From positions 186,001 through 250,000 of the forward strand of contig NZ_PKLZ01000002.1 of assembly GCF_002868715.1 (NCBI RefSeq): DNA of 64,000 nucleotides. Reading direction: 5' to 3'. Below, in pieces: positions 17,076-26,082 of the stretch. The notes under the pieces are model-generated. The model saw only the letters and a list, made by a program, of their open reading frames with translations. It made no database searches and was not told the DNA's origin. Position numbers and translations under genes: made by a program. The stretch comes from Kineobactrum sediminis. GTDB taxonomy: Bacteria; Pseudomonadota; Gammaproteobacteria; Pseudomonadales; Halieaceae. How positions within the stretch are numbered: the first letter of the stretch is position 1; each line of letters begins with the position of its first letter.

Positions 17076-17561
17076 TTACTCCGCGAAAGGCCATTTGTTG
17101 AGAGCGCCGGTGCCTTCCTCCACACCCAGGTAAAGATTCTCTTCCGGGCTTGGCAGGTAGGTAAAGCCGGTGGCGATTGTCCCCTCAATGCCTGACCACT
17201 TGCCGGTACCGCCGGTGAGGACATACGTATTGCCGTTTTGCCCTGTCGTCAGAGAGAGAAACAGTTTGTCATCGTCCGCATCGCGCCAGACACAGTTACC
17301 GCGACCGGTTGTCTCCTGTTGTTCATTGACGTGATCGAGGCCGGTGCAGTCAATGGAAACCGGTATATCGAGGTTGTTCCCACTGCGCAATACCGTGCCG
17401 CCGCGCACGCTGTAGGCATAGGCCTGCCCGACCGGCCCCGTTGCTACCGGGGCATGGCCTGTTGCATGAAAGCCTCCGCTCAGGGTGATCTGCACGGGTT
17501 CGGCTATCGCGGCAGCCGGGACCGTACCAAGGGCTGCCAGTAACAGAGTGGTTCGAATCAT
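17076..17561 (-). CDS. Secreted protein of unknown function
   Basis: A 161-residue protein with a clear Sec signal peptide (IRTTLLLAALGTVPAAAIA, cleavage near AEP). The mature part is beta-rich: PVQITLSGGFHATGH, a short strand with VRGGTVLRSG, an aromatic/Cys pair (DCTGLDH and NCVWRD) that could form a disulfide, and a TGGTGKWSGIEGTIATGF segment reminiscent of allene-oxide-cyclase-like or spiralin-like barrels. I do not recognise a named family. It lies between the amine oxidase and cytochrome c genes, with 11 bases to the first and 5 to the second, so all three should work together in the periplasm. Confidence 0.72.
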   Translation of the reverse strand: MIRTTLLLAALGTVPAAAIAEPVQITLSGGFHATGHAPVATGPVGQAYAYSVRGGTVLRSGNNLDIPVSIDCTGLDHVNEQQETTGRGNCVWRDADDDKLFLSLTTGQNGNTYVLTGGTGKWSGIEGTIATGFTYLPSPEENLYLGVEEGTGALNKWPFAE

Positions 17562-17572
17562 CTCGTCTCTCC

Positions 17573-19027
17573 TTAAATCGCTATGTGTTGTGTTACCTGT
17601 TGGGCGACGGTTGCACCGCTTTCAATAGCGCCATCGATAAAACCGCGCCAGCCATTTGCGATGTCGGCGCCGGCGAAGAAAACATGGCCCTCGGGACGTT
17701 GCAGTTCGGTCAGGCTGCCAGTGAGGGTGCCGGGCCGATACATGCACCATGTGCCTTTGGAGTACGGGTCAATATTCCAGTCATAGCTCACTGACTCTTC
17801 CACCGTGACCGAGGGTTGGTAGCGGGCAAAAGCACTGGCGACCGCGCGGTCGTCATTAACATCAAGTAGCTCCGGGCTGGCGCCAAAGCCACACAGCAGT
17901 TGGCTGTCCGGGTCATCATATTCGGTCCAGGCGAAACACAGGGGCATCTGCTGCGTACCGTGTCCCATGAACACGGGTTGCTTGCCGGCTGTTTTGGCAT
18001 ACACCTTGGTGCCCGAGCCGGTGTGCCGACGACGGCTCTCGCTGAGTTTGACCTCTGAAATCGCCGGGCTGAATTCGATGTCCGCGAGGCAGTTCAGCGG
18101 CACGGCAACCACCACCGCGCGCGCCTGCAGTTCCTCCCCGCGGAGGGTGGTGACTGTCGCACCTGCGGCGGACTGTTTGACGTGGGCAACCGGTGTTCCC
18201 AGCCGGACCTCTGCGTTGCTGTCTGCCGCCATTCGGTCAATAAGTGCTTTGGTGCCGCCGGCAAGGCGGTACCGGGACAGGTTATCCCACAGGTTCCAGA
18301 GGTGGTAATTGCCCAGGGCAAACCAGCGCAGTTGGTCCAGGTAACTGCTTTCGCTGGCAAAGGAATGCCCGTTAATGGCGGCAAAACTGTACAGCAAGTC
18401 CCTTTGTACGGCGGGCAGGCCAAGGTTTGCAATGGCGTCCGCCGCACTGATCTGATCCAGGTTGCCGAACTCCTCTTTGAATAAAGGCTGATACGCTCGT
18501 GGGATGAATTCACGCGCGGGTGCGTAGAAATGGTTGGCCGCCGGTTCGTAAATTTCAGCGTATTGCGCCAACGAACCGGTGATGCGCTCGCCGTCGTCCA
18601 TCCAGATGGCCTGCGAGGCCGCGACCGCTGCGCTCTCGACAACATCAACGCCGTAGCGCATGCGCTCGGACCAGACAAAGGGTTGAGAGTTGCCTATCCA
18701 GGTGCCCCCAAGATCAAGGTCATGATTGGCAAAGCGTGTAGTAAAGGTGCGGCCGCCCAGGCGTGGCCGGGCTTCGAGGATCAGCACACGAAAGCCGCGC
18801 AGGCTGAGGTCGCGCGCCGCGGTAATACCGGCAAAGCCCCCGCCGATGACAATGGCGTCATAGCCGCCACCGTCGGCTGTGTTTCCCGCGGGAATGGAAG
18901 CATGCAACGAAGGCGCCGCCGCAGCCGAAACGATAGCCCCGACTGCCTGCAGCAGGCGACGGCGATTGTGATCAAGGGGGCGACCCTGGTCATCAGGGTG
19001 CGGTGGTAAGTCACGATTCCCGGACAT
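17573..19027 (-). CDS. Tat-exported flavin-dependent amine oxidase
   Basis: This protein of about 484 residues belongs to the flavin-containing monoamine-oxidase family. It starts with a twin-arginine-type leader (NRRRLLQAVGAIVSAAAAP, about 24-42). The FAD-binding dinucleotide fold is YDAIVIGGGFAGITAARDL with LEARPRLGGRTFT, and the C-terminal FAD loop is VFFAGADIANGWRGFIDGAIESG. The start at 19027 is preceded by GGAAGAG; a much longer reading frame extends upstream into the TetR promoter and is rejected. Export plus the downstream cytochrome c gene suggests that electrons go to the respiratory chain instead of directly to oxygen. The amine substrate is unknown. Confidence 0.88.
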   Translation of the reverse strand: MSGNRDLPPHPDDQGRPLDHNRRRLLQAVGAIVSAAAAPSLHASIPAGNTADGGGYDAIVIGGGFAGITAARDLSLRGFRVLILEARPRLGGRTFTTRFANHDLDLGGTWIGNSQPFVWSERMRYGVDVVESAAVAASQAIWMDDGERITGSLAQYAEIYEPAANHFYAPAREFIPRAYQPLFKEEFGNLDQISAADAIANLGLPAVQRDLLYSFAAINGHSFASESSYLDQLRWFALGNYHLWNLWDNLSRYRLAGGTKALIDRMAADSNAEVRLGTPVAHVKQSAAGATVTTLRGEELQARAVVVAVPLNCLADIEFSPAISEVKLSESRRRHTGSGTKVYAKTAGKQPVFMGHGTQQMPLCFAWTEYDDPDSQLLCGFGASPELLDVNDDRAVASAFARYQPSVTVEESVSYDWNIDPYSKGTWCMYRPGTLTGSLTELQRPEGHVFFAGADIANGWRGFIDGAIESGATVAQQVTQHIAI

Positions 19028-19061
19028 GGCGCTCTTCCTTATAGTGGTGATCAGCGGCCCT

Positions 19062-19089
19062 ATTGGGTCATGTGACCAATAATAGGTCA
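19062..19089. promoter_or_regulatory. Probable TetR operator between amine oxidase and tetR
   Basis: ATTGGGTCATGTGACCAAT at 19062-19080 is a near-perfect dyad (ATTGG-TCA facing TGACCAAT with one extra G), and a third half site AATAGGTCA follows at 19081-19089. It lies in the 123-base gap between divergent start codons, as expected for an operator of the adjacent TetR repressor acting on both genes. Confidence 0.6.
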
Positions 19090-19150
19090 GTCGACAAATT
19101 AACGCAAGCCCCTTATACTCGTAAACCCACAACGGCAGCCCGGAGCAGGT

Positions 19151-19801
19151 ATGGCCAGCAAATCGATCGAAAAGAGGGCGGGTACCGGTTTGCGCCGGGG
19201 CACGGCCCAGCGGCGGGCCGGTAAGGAGACCGCCGCGCGGATCGTGCAAGCGGCGCAGGAGGTGCTGAGTGAAAAGGGTCACACCCGGTTCTCAATGAGA
19301 AATGTAGCCGAACAGGCCGGAGTGTCACTGGCCAACGTTCAATACTACTTTCCACGCCAGGAAGACCTGGTAAAAGCCATTTTCGACGATTTGGGATCGC
19401 GCTATCGCAGCGCTTATACGGAGTGCCTCAAGGCTGCCGGGCCGAGTGCTCAAGAGCGCTTTGAGGCGGTACTGCGATTCAATCTGGGCGATATTACCGA
19501 TGCCCGAACAAAGCGTTTCTTCCTGCAGCTATGGGCGCTGTTAAGCAACTTTGAGGAAGCCTGTGGCGAGTTGCTGGAGCAGCTGTATGCGGTGGACATT
19601 GAGCAGCTGAACGAGCACATCAGCGCCCTTGACCCCACTGCCGACGCGCGGGAAATCACGACCCGTTCGACCCTGCTCGCCGCGATGATCGAGGGCCTGA
19701 TGGTGGTGCTGGGTAACAGGAGCCCTGACAGCCCGGAGACCCGTGCGCTGCTGGAAAGAGCGCACCAGCAGGGGCTTGCCATTGCGCGTGGCGTGTCCTG
19801 A
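19151..19801 (+). CDS. TetR-family transcriptional regulator
   Basis: The 216-residue protein has a basic N-terminal tail and then the TetR helix-turn-helix (ARIVQAAQEVLSEKGHTRFSMRNVAEQAGVSLANVQYYFPRQEDLVKAIFDD, about 28-80; shown here in parts by the motifs TRFSMRNVAEQAG and NVQYYFPRQEDL). The remaining 130 residues are helical and ligand-specific, with no recognisable signature. A GGAG site precedes the ATG. It is divergent from the amine oxidase operon with a dyad between them, so it likely represses that operon until an amine-derived ligand is present. Confidence 0.92.
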   Translation: MASKSIEKRAGTGLRRGTAQRRAGKETAARIVQAAQEVLSEKGHTRFSMRNVAEQAGVSLANVQYYFPRQEDLVKAIFDDLGSRYRSAYTECLKAAGPSAQERFEAVLRFNLGDITDARTKRFFLQLWALLSNFEEACGELLEQLYAVDIEQLNEHISALDPTADAREITTRSTLLAAMIEGLMVVLGNRSPDSPETRALLERAHQQGLAIARGVS

Positions 19802-19839
19802 CCAGCGCGGTATGTGAGCGCTTGCTTTAAGCAGGACGG

Positions 19840-21420
19840 TCAGCCAACCCCGCGCGCCTGATCACCCCAGTACAGCGCGCGCACGGCCTTCTTGTCCGGC
19901 TTGCCCACCGGGGTGAGGGGGATGCCGGCCACAAAGTCGATGCTCTTGGGCGTTTGCACGGAGCCCTTGGCCTGTTTCACCGCATCCTGCAATGACGCCA
20001 CCAGTGCCTGGTCGGCGTCAATGCCGGGCTTGACCACAATCACTGCCTTCACTGCCTCGCCCCATTGTTCATCGGGCACGCCGATAACCACAACCTGCTG
20101 CACGGCCTCGTGGCGGGATAATACGTCTTCCACCTCCCGTGGAAACACATTGAAGCCCCCGGTAACGATCATGTCCTTGGTGCGATCCACGATATAGAGG
20201 AATCCCTCCTCGTCGAGGCGGCCGATGTCGCCGGTGTGCAGCCAGCCGCCGGCAAAGGCTTCGGCGGTGGCCTCGGGCATGTCCTTGTAGCCGCTCATCA
20301 CCAGGGGCCCGCGCACGCAGATTTCACCGGGGTCCCCCGCCGCAACCGGGTTGCCGTCGAGGTCCAGCAGGGCCAGGTGAACCCAGGGCGACGGCCGGCC
20401 GCAGGCGGACAGGCGCTCGGGTTTGCTGAGATCGTGTTCCGCGCGGCGCATATTGGCCAGCACCATGGGTGCCTCGGACTGGCCGAAGAACTGGTAAAAC
20501 ACCTGTCCCCACAGCTCTATGCCCTGTTGCAGTCGCGCCGGGCTCATCGGTGAGGCACCGTAGAAAATGGATTCCATGCTGGACATGTTTGCCGTTTTGG
20601 CGCGCGGCGAGTCCAGCAGGAAATACAGCATCACCGGCACCAGCATGGTGGCGGTAATGCGGTGCTGCTCCACCATGTCAAAAAAGCCGTCCGGGCTGAA
20701 GCCCTGCATGACGTAGAAGGCGCCGCCCTTTTGCAGCACGGGTATGAAGAAAGCCGCCGCCGCATGGGACAGCGGCGTGGCTATCAACATCCGCAGATCC
20801 TCGGGAAATTCCCATTCCGCCAGCTGGATCTGGGTCATGTAGCTGGTCACCCGGTAGCTGCTCATCACCCCCTTGGGTTTGCCGGTAGTGCCACCGGTGA
20901 AGTTCACCGAGGCGATATCGTCCGGGTTTACATCCGGTGCGACCAGGGGCGCGGGGGCAAAGCTATCCGCCAGCGCGAGGTAGTCAGTACCGCTGTCACT
21001 GGGACCAAATGACAGCAGGTGCCTGACCCCGGGCACGCGCTGCTGCAGGGCAGCCGCATGGGCATCAAAGGCCGTTGGGTCGAACACCAGGGCATCGATT
21101 TCTGCGGCCTCCAGCACATACGCATGGTCATCGAGCGAACCCAATGGGTGCAGGGGTGTGCCGATGCAACCGGTGAGCTGCATGGCAGCAATATTGGCCA
21201 GCACCTCGGGACGGTTGCCGGAGATAACGGCAACCCGGCTGCCCGGGCCCAGCCCGATGGCCTGCAGCGCCTGTACCAGTTGGCTGGTGCGTTCCCGCAC
21301 TTCCCGATAGGTTGCGACCTTGTCGCCCAGGAAAAGGCAGGGCTGGTCGTGATAACGGTTCAGGCCTTCAACCAGCAGATGCGGCATCAGGGGAGGGTGG
21401 TAAAGATTATTATTATTCAT
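19840..21420 (-). CDS. Acyl-CoA synthetase (AMP-forming), class I adenylate-forming enzyme
   Basis: This 526-residue protein carries the diagnostic adenylation motifs: the P-loop NFTGGTTGKPKGV (about 173-185), the YGASPM region, the hinge-side LHTGDIGRLDEEGFLYIVDR with its catalytic Asp, and a C-terminal lysine in LTPVGKPDKKAVR. Together these support ATP-dependent activation of a carboxylic acid to its CoA thioester. The ATG at 21420 follows an AGGA site; the reading frame runs further into the esterase gene without a plausible start. It lies 23 bases after the esterase gene on the same strand. Substrate class (fatty, aryl or terpenoid acid) cannot be fixed from sequence alone. Confidence 0.92.
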   Translation of the reverse strand: MNNNNLYHPPLMPHLLVEGLNRYHDQPCLFLGDKVATYREVRERTSQLVQALQAIGLGPGSRVAVISGNRPEVLANIAAMQLTGCIGTPLHPLGSLDDHAYVLEAAEIDALVFDPTAFDAHAAALQQRVPGVRHLLSFGPSDSGTDYLALADSFAPAPLVAPDVNPDDIASVNFTGGTTGKPKGVMSSYRVTSYMTQIQLAEWEFPEDLRMLIATPLSHAAAAFFIPVLQKGGAFYVMQGFSPDGFFDMVEQHRITATMLVPVMLYFLLDSPRAKTANMSSMESIFYGASPMSPARLQQGIELWGQVFYQFFGQSEAPMVLANMRRAEHDLSKPERLSACGRPSPWVHLALLDLDGNPVAAGDPGEICVRGPLVMSGYKDMPEATAEAFAGGWLHTGDIGRLDEEGFLYIVDRTKDMIVTGGFNVFPREVEDVLSRHEAVQQVVVIGVPDEQWGEAVKAVIVVKPGIDADQALVASLQDAVKQAKGSVQTPKSIDFVAGIPLTPVGKPDKKAVRALYWGDQARGVG

Positions 21421-21443
21421 GGCGATATGATTCCTGAAGGTGG

Positions 21444-22400
21444 CTATTTCTGGTCTATGCAGAGGCCTCGGGTGAGCGCGGCGTACGTGTCGGTCACCGC
21501 GCGGCGACTGAGTGTTGCCTCGGTCACCATGGACGAGCCGTGAAAGGTGCCGGGGTAGCAATGGATCTCCGTGGAGACCCCCGCGGCGAGCAGGCGCTGG
21601 GCGTAGCTCAGGGCTTCGTCCCGCAACGGGTCAAATTCCATTACCGTCACACAGGCGGCCGGCAGGCCAGCCAGGTTCTGCTCCCGCGCGGGGGCGGCCA
21701 GGGCCGGCACATCGGCGCCGCCGCGCTGGTAGGCACTGCCGAGGTAGTAGTCCCAGCTTTGCTCCGCGTTGGGACGGTGCCAGATGGGTGTGTCGGTGAA
21801 GGCCCGCATGCTGGTGCTGTCGAGCCGGTCATCCAGCACCGGAATGGACAGGAACTGGTAACACAGCGCCGGACCGCCGCGCTCGCGTGTGGCCAGGGCT
21901 GTGGCCGCAGCCAGGCAGCCGCCGGCACTCTGGCCCATGATGCCCAGGCGGCGCTCGTCGATGTCCAGGGTGTCGCGCTGGGCATGTGCCCAGCTCAGGG
22001 CCGCATAACAGTCTTCCAGCGGGCCGGGGAATGCCGTCTCGGGAGACAGCCGATAGTCCACGGACACCACCACAATACCGAGATTGCGGCACAGCGCCAG
22101 GCAATTGGCATGCTCGCTTTCCAGGTTGCCGAATACAAAGCCACCGCCGTGAAGATAGATCAGTCCCGGTACCGCAGCGGTGGCATTTTCCGGCTGGTAA
22201 ACCCGCACCGGTACCTCCGGGTCACCGGGAGCACCGGGAATATGATGGTCGGTAATGGTGACACCGCTGGTATCCAGCTCGGCATTGGCCGGGGCGATCA
22301 TCGCATCCATGGTAGCGCGCATCACCCCGGGATCCTTCAGGTCGAAGGGTGGCAGCAGTTCGAGGATGGGGGTGAGTTCGGGGTCGATATTATATTTCAT
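21444..22400 (-). CDS. Alpha/beta hydrolase, hormone-sensitive-lipase family esterase
   Basis: A 318-residue HSL-family esterase with HGGGFVFGNLES as the oxyanion hole, GQSAGGCLAAA as nucleophile elbow, EFDPLRDEA carrying the acid and the catalytic His in GTFHGSSM. It differs clearly in sequence from the esterase at 11.1-12.0 kb. The ATG at 22400 is preceded by GGGAG at suitable distance, and an upstream frame extension of 28 residues is rejected. Paired with the acyl-CoA ligase just downstream, it could release a carboxylic acid from an ester that the ligase then activates; this is inferred from the gene pair. Confidence 0.9.
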   Translation of the reverse strand: MKYNIDPELTPILELLPPFDLKDPGVMRATMDAMIAPANAELDTSGVTITDHHIPGAPGDPEVPVRVYQPENATAAVPGLIYLHGGGFVFGNLESEHANCLALCRNLGIVVVSVDYRLSPETAFPGPLEDCYAALSWAHAQRDTLDIDERRLGIMGQSAGGCLAAATALATRERGGPALCYQFLSIPVLDDRLDSTSMRAFTDTPIWHRPNAEQSWDYYLGSAYQRGGADVPALAAPAREQNLAGLPAACVTVMEFDPLRDEALSYAQRLLAAGVSTEIHCYPGTFHGSSMVTEATLSRRAVTDTYAALTRGLCIDQK

Positions 22401-22556
22401 GCAACGTGCTCCCAATTTTATGATGGCCCTATTGTCAGCTGTCAGGTCGGGAGTGTCACGTTTCGTCGTCGTATCAAAGTCCAAGTATAAATACCGACGT
22501 TGTATTTGGGTGGGGCCGCGTAGGTGGGGCCGCCCAGTCGGGCTCTCCCGGGAAAC

Positions 22557-23072
22557 CTATTCCCGATAGGCGATATTGGATACCGCGATCCGGGTAGTCA
22601 GGCAGGGGTCCGTTTCAGCCCTGACGTAGGCTTTTTGAATAACCGAGTGGCCATCAATGACGCGACCGAAGGCGGCGAAGCCCTTGCCGTCGGCATGCCT
22701 GGAGCCGCCGAAATCCAGTGCCGGCTCACGCTGGAGGCATACAAAGAAGCTGCCATATAACTCTCCCGGCTCAAAGCGCGCGGCGGAGACGGTCCAGCGG
22801 TCATGCTGCAAGGCGGTCAGCCCGGTATGTTCATGTTCGACCTGCGAACGTTGCTCTGCCATAGCGGCATGCGTACCTATCTGCACCACGTTGATCGGGT
22901 TTGCTTCCACCTCACCGTGTTTGTTGGTCGATACGATACGAAAAATGCTGCCGTCACTGAATGCATTGTTCTTCGCAAGCGAGGCAAAGTAGTTACAGGT
23001 TATGGGTGCGGCGTCTGTCAGTAACAGCACACAGAATGCGCCCAACTCGGTTTCGACATCGAGGTACGCCAT
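22557..23072 (-). CDS. Cyclophilin-type peptidyl-prolyl isomerase
   Basis: A single-domain cyclophilin-like protein of 171 residues without signal peptide. Recognisable blocks are DVETELGAFCVLLLTDAAPITCNYFASLA at the N-terminus (first strand and helix), FSDGSIFRIV, the GSFFVCLQREPALDFGG strand region and GKGFAAFGRVIDGHSVIQKAY. The otherwise standard FHRV/QGGD active-site residues have drifted (FRIV, VQIG), so catalytic strength is uncertain. The ATG at 23072 lies 13 bases after the XRE regulator gene, and the two are probably cotranscribed. The pairing of a cyclophilin with a catabolic regulator is unusual. Confidence 0.85.
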   Translation of the reverse strand: MAYLDVETELGAFCVLLLTDAAPITCNYFASLAKNNAFSDGSIFRIVSTNKHGEVEANPINVVQIGTHAAMAEQRSQVEHEHTGLTALQHDRWTVSAARFEPGELYGSFFVCLQREPALDFGGSRHADGKGFAAFGRVIDGHSVIQKAYVRAETDPCLTTRIAVSNIAYRE

Positions 23073-23085
23073 GGCCGGGCCCCTG

Positions 23086-23661
23086 CTAGGCAACGGGCAG
23101 CAGAACAGGCGTGCCGGCCCAGAGTATGGTTGCCGTGCTGTCACCCTTGTTGACGATGTTGTGGTCGAGTTGGGTGTTCATGTGCACACAGTCACCGGCC
23201 TTTAGGCTGAAGACCTTGTCGCCGATAAGCTGCTCCACCTCGCCGCTGATGATGTAGAAAATGTCCTCCCCCTCCTCGCGATGTACGGTCGGAAGTTCGA
23301 CTCCCGGTGGGATCTCCATGAGTAGCGCGCTCATTTGCTGATTGGGAATGGAGGCATTCAGCACCCGGTAGCTGACTGGTGAATCAATGTTCAGGTACTG
23401 CGGATCATCCCCCTTGCTGACCAGCTCTGCCGGCGATGGCGGTGAGATGAAGTAGTGAATATCGGTGCCCAGCGCACGCGCTATGTTAATCAGCGAAACA
23501 ATCGAGGGTGTGGCTTTGCCGCGCTCCGCCTGCGACAGGAAGGCAGCAGAAAGCTCCGCCCTTTTCGCCACTTCCTGCAGGGTAAGCTTTTGCTCCAGGC
23601 GCCTGGCTTTAAGCAAACCGCCAATGGAGCGCTTCATCATTGAGTTCTGTTTCTTTTCCAC
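23086..23661 (-). CDS. XRE-family regulator with C-terminal cupin sensor domain
   Basis: The 191-residue protein has an HTH_3 domain (about 14-68; LKARRLEQKLTLQEVAKRAELS then AFLSQAERGKATPSIVSLINIARALG) and a C-terminal cupin_2 domain (about 105-185; LPTVHREEGEDIFYIISGEVEQLIG and SLKAGDCVHMNTQLDHNIVN). This is the PuuR/SutR-like architecture in which the cupin binds a small ligand. GTG at 23661 with GAGG 8 bases upstream is the likely start. It is divergent from the TBDR-hydantoinase cluster and has palindrome-flanked promoters, so it is the likely local regulator. Confidence 0.92.
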   Translation of the reverse strand: MEKKQNSMMKRSIGGLLKARRLEQKLTLQEVAKRAELSAAFLSQAERGKATPSIVSLINIARALGTDIHYFISPPSPAELVSKGDDPQYLNIDSPVSYRVLNASIPNQQMSALLMEIPPGVELPTVHREEGEDIFYIISGEVEQLIGDKVFSLKAGDCVHMNTQLDHNIVNKGDSTATILWAGTPVLLPVA

Positions 23662-23688
23662 ACGGGGATCCTCGGTTAGTGGGTGCGA

Positions 23689-23745
23689 AGTGTAACCCGC
23701 GGAGAGATTTTGTCAAAAAATATTGACATAGTTAAAATTTTAACT
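23689..23745. promoter_or_regulatory. Divergent promoter region with a perfect 16-base palindrome
   Basis: AGTTAAAATTTTAACT at 23730-23745 is a perfect palindrome. A -35-like TTGACA at 23723-23728 points toward the TBDR. On the minus strand, TTGACA (23711-23716) and TACACT (23689-23694), spaced by 16, form a good sigma-70 promoter for the XRE gene. The palindrome sits just upstream of that promoter and overlaps the plus-strand one, which fits control by the XRE-cupin protein. Confidence 0.6.
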
Positions 23746-23854
23746 CATTTTTGGAGCTGACGGTCATCGTGTCGCAGCAGACAATCGGTCAATTGTGCAA
23801 GTTGGCTTTTGCGGGCAACGAAAAATCAGGCGTGAAATTGGGGGAGAAAACCAG

Positions 23855-26080
23855 ATGAAAAAATTACCTGTTAACGGGTTGAGATATGCGGTTGCATCAG
23901 TCGTGGCATTATCGGTTGCACCACCGGTATTTGCGCAGAGTGAAACCTCCGATGGTGCATTGGTGCTTGAGGAGATCACGGTTACGGCGCGTCGCCGCGA
24001 TGAAAGTATTCAACAGGCGCCCTACGCAGTCACCGCTTTCTCCGCCCAGACACTGGAGGACGCCAATATACAGCGGATGGCAGATTTTATTGCGCTGACG
24101 CCAAATGTAACCCTCGCGACCTCGCAGGGGATCGGCACCAGTTTTCTCAGTATTCGCGGTCTGACCCAGGTGCGCAATGGTGAGGCACCTGTGGCCACCA
24201 TCGTCGACGGGGTGCTGCAATTCAGTGGCATCCAGTTTCGCCAGGAATTGTTCGATGTTGAAAGCGTACAGGTGGTCAAAGGTCCCCAGGGCGCAATTTA
24301 CGGCCGCAATGCCACCGGTGGCGCGATCATTATCAATACCCGCCGGCCCACGAATGAGACCGACGGTTATTTCAGCCTGGGTGTTGGTGAAGGTGACGAA
24401 TACTCGCTGGAGGGCTCCTATGGCGGCGCCCTGATTGAAAACAAGCTGTTTGCCCAGGTATCGGGCAAGCACATTGATCGCGAGGGTTACCTGACCAACA
24501 TTACCCGCAATGAGAAGGCTGACCGCTTTGAGGATACAACCCTGCGCGGGCGCATGATCTTTGAGCCCACCGAGAATCTCTCGTTTGACGCGCGCGCCAA
24601 CCTGTCCCGCCATAAGGGACGCGGCATTGGCTTCCAGTTCCAGGGCGTGGACCTGGCGCCGGATGGCATTACGGCCATCGGCTTCGGCACCGATACCGGC
24701 CCGTTTGATGCCAACAATGTCTTGCCTGTTCGCGACAACAACGTGGACTACGGCGAGCGCGACGTGAACGACCTGGCGCTCAAAATCGACTGGACAACCG
24801 AATTGGGTACGCTGGTTTCCACCACCAGCTATACAGACCTTGAGGAGTGGGCGGATTCCGACCAGTTTCCCTACACGGCAGCCATGAGCTCACCCGCATT
24901 ATTCGGTTTTGACGGCACACAAACCGGTTTCTTCGATATTGAAGCCTGGAGCCAGGAGTTTCGGTTCCGCTCCCCTGACGACCAGCCCATCCGTTGGGAA
25001 GTCGGTGTGTACTATCTGGAGTGGGACCGCTTTGTGTCCTTGTCTACCGGTGTGGACACAGGCGCCGGCATTATCCGTCTTGAGCGTGAGCCCTCGACAG
25101 ATCCGCGCAACCCGTCCACATCTTTTCTGGCGGATGACAACAGCAATACTGCAAAGGCCATATTCGGCCAGTCCAGTTTTGACATCGGCGAAGACTTCGA
25201 GCTGTCGCTGGCACTGCGCTACGATGAGGAGGAACGGGTGCAGGATGTGTCCCCATTGCAGTTTCCCGCAGGCGTGCCCGGTGCGCGCAACCAGGAAACC
25301 TTTGACATGGTGCAGCCCAAAATCACCCTGCGGTATTCGCCCTCCACAGAGCACAACTGGTACACCACCTGGGGCCGCGGGTTCCGCAGTGGCCAGTTCA
25401 ACCAGAACGGGATCTCCGAACTCGCGGCCGACATCGGCCTGGTGGGGCTTAATGATGTTGTAGACCAGGAAGAATCCGAGTCCTTTGAGGTTGGTTACAA
25501 GGGACTCTACCTGAACGATCGTCTGCGACTGATCGGCGCGGGCTTTGCCACCAAGGTGGAAGGGCAGCAGTTCTTCTCCTTTGTGGGTGCAGTCAGCGCC
25601 CAGATTCTCACCAACATTGATGAAGTACAGTTGTATGGCGGTGAGCTTGAGCTGAATCTGCGGGCCACCGAGCACCTTGATCTGTATGCCTCGGTCGGCT
25701 ACACGGATAGCGAAATTGAAGAATACGCGGTGGACCCGTCCACCGAGGGAAATGAGGCGCCGTACGTCGCAAAGACGACATTCAACCTGGGTGGCCAGTA
25801 CGAGGTGCCGCTCAATTTTGCCAACCTGAACCTGTTTGCCAGGCTTGACTATGAGCGCCGTGGAAGCCAGTACTGGGACGTGCAGAACTCGACCGAGCGG
25901 GACCCACTGGACTTCCTCAGTCTTCGGCTTGGCGTTACCGACGCCGATGACAAGTGGTCCCTGATCGGCCAGGTGGAGAATGCGCTGGATGAAGAATATA
26001 ACTCGGAATGGGTCGCCGGTGGTTTTTCCGCGCGTGCCCCCGGCCGAATCTGGAACCTTCGACTCAGGTATAACTTCTGA
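23855..26080 (+). CDS. TonB-dependent outer-membrane receptor
   Basis: This 741-residue receptor has a signal peptide ending PPVFA-QS and a TonB-box-like EEITVTARRRDES. The plug domain (about 45-160) contains FLSIRGLTQVRNGEAPVATIVDGV and VVKGPQGAIYGRNATGGAIIINTRRP, and a 22-strand barrel ends in a C-terminal Phe (NLRLRYNF). A GGGGAG site precedes the ATG at 23855. It starts a cluster with hyuA, hyuB and an NCS1 permease; hyuA begins two bases after its stop. It therefore likely imports the substrate of those enzymes across the outer membrane. The ligand is unknown. Confidence 0.95.
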   Translation: MKKLPVNGLRYAVASVVALSVAPPVFAQSETSDGALVLEEITVTARRRDESIQQAPYAVTAFSAQTLEDANIQRMADFIALTPNVTLATSQGIGTSFLSIRGLTQVRNGEAPVATIVDGVLQFSGIQFRQELFDVESVQVVKGPQGAIYGRNATGGAIIINTRRPTNETDGYFSLGVGEGDEYSLEGSYGGALIENKLFAQVSGKHIDREGYLTNITRNEKADRFEDTTLRGRMIFEPTENLSFDARANLSRHKGRGIGFQFQGVDLAPDGITAIGFGTDTGPFDANNVLPVRDNNVDYGERDVNDLALKIDWTTELGTLVSTTSYTDLEEWADSDQFPYTAAMSSPALFGFDGTQTGFFDIEAWSQEFRFRSPDDQPIRWEVGVYYLEWDRFVSLSTGVDTGAGIIRLEREPSTDPRNPSTSFLADDNSNTAKAIFGQSSFDIGEDFELSLALRYDEEERVQDVSPLQFPAGVPGARNQETFDMVQPKITLRYSPSTEHNWYTTWGRGFRSGQFNQNGISELAADIGLVGLNDVVDQEESESFEVGYKGLYLNDRLRLIGAGFATKVEGQQFFSFVGAVSAQILTNIDEVQLYGGELELNLRATEHLDLYASVGYTDSEIEEYAVDPSTEGNEAPYVAKTTFNLGGQYEVPLNFANLNLFARLDYERRGSQYWDVQNSTERDPLDFLSLRLGVTDADDKWSLIGQVENALDEEYNSEWVAGGFSARAPGRIWNLRLRYNF

Positions 26081-26082
26081 TT

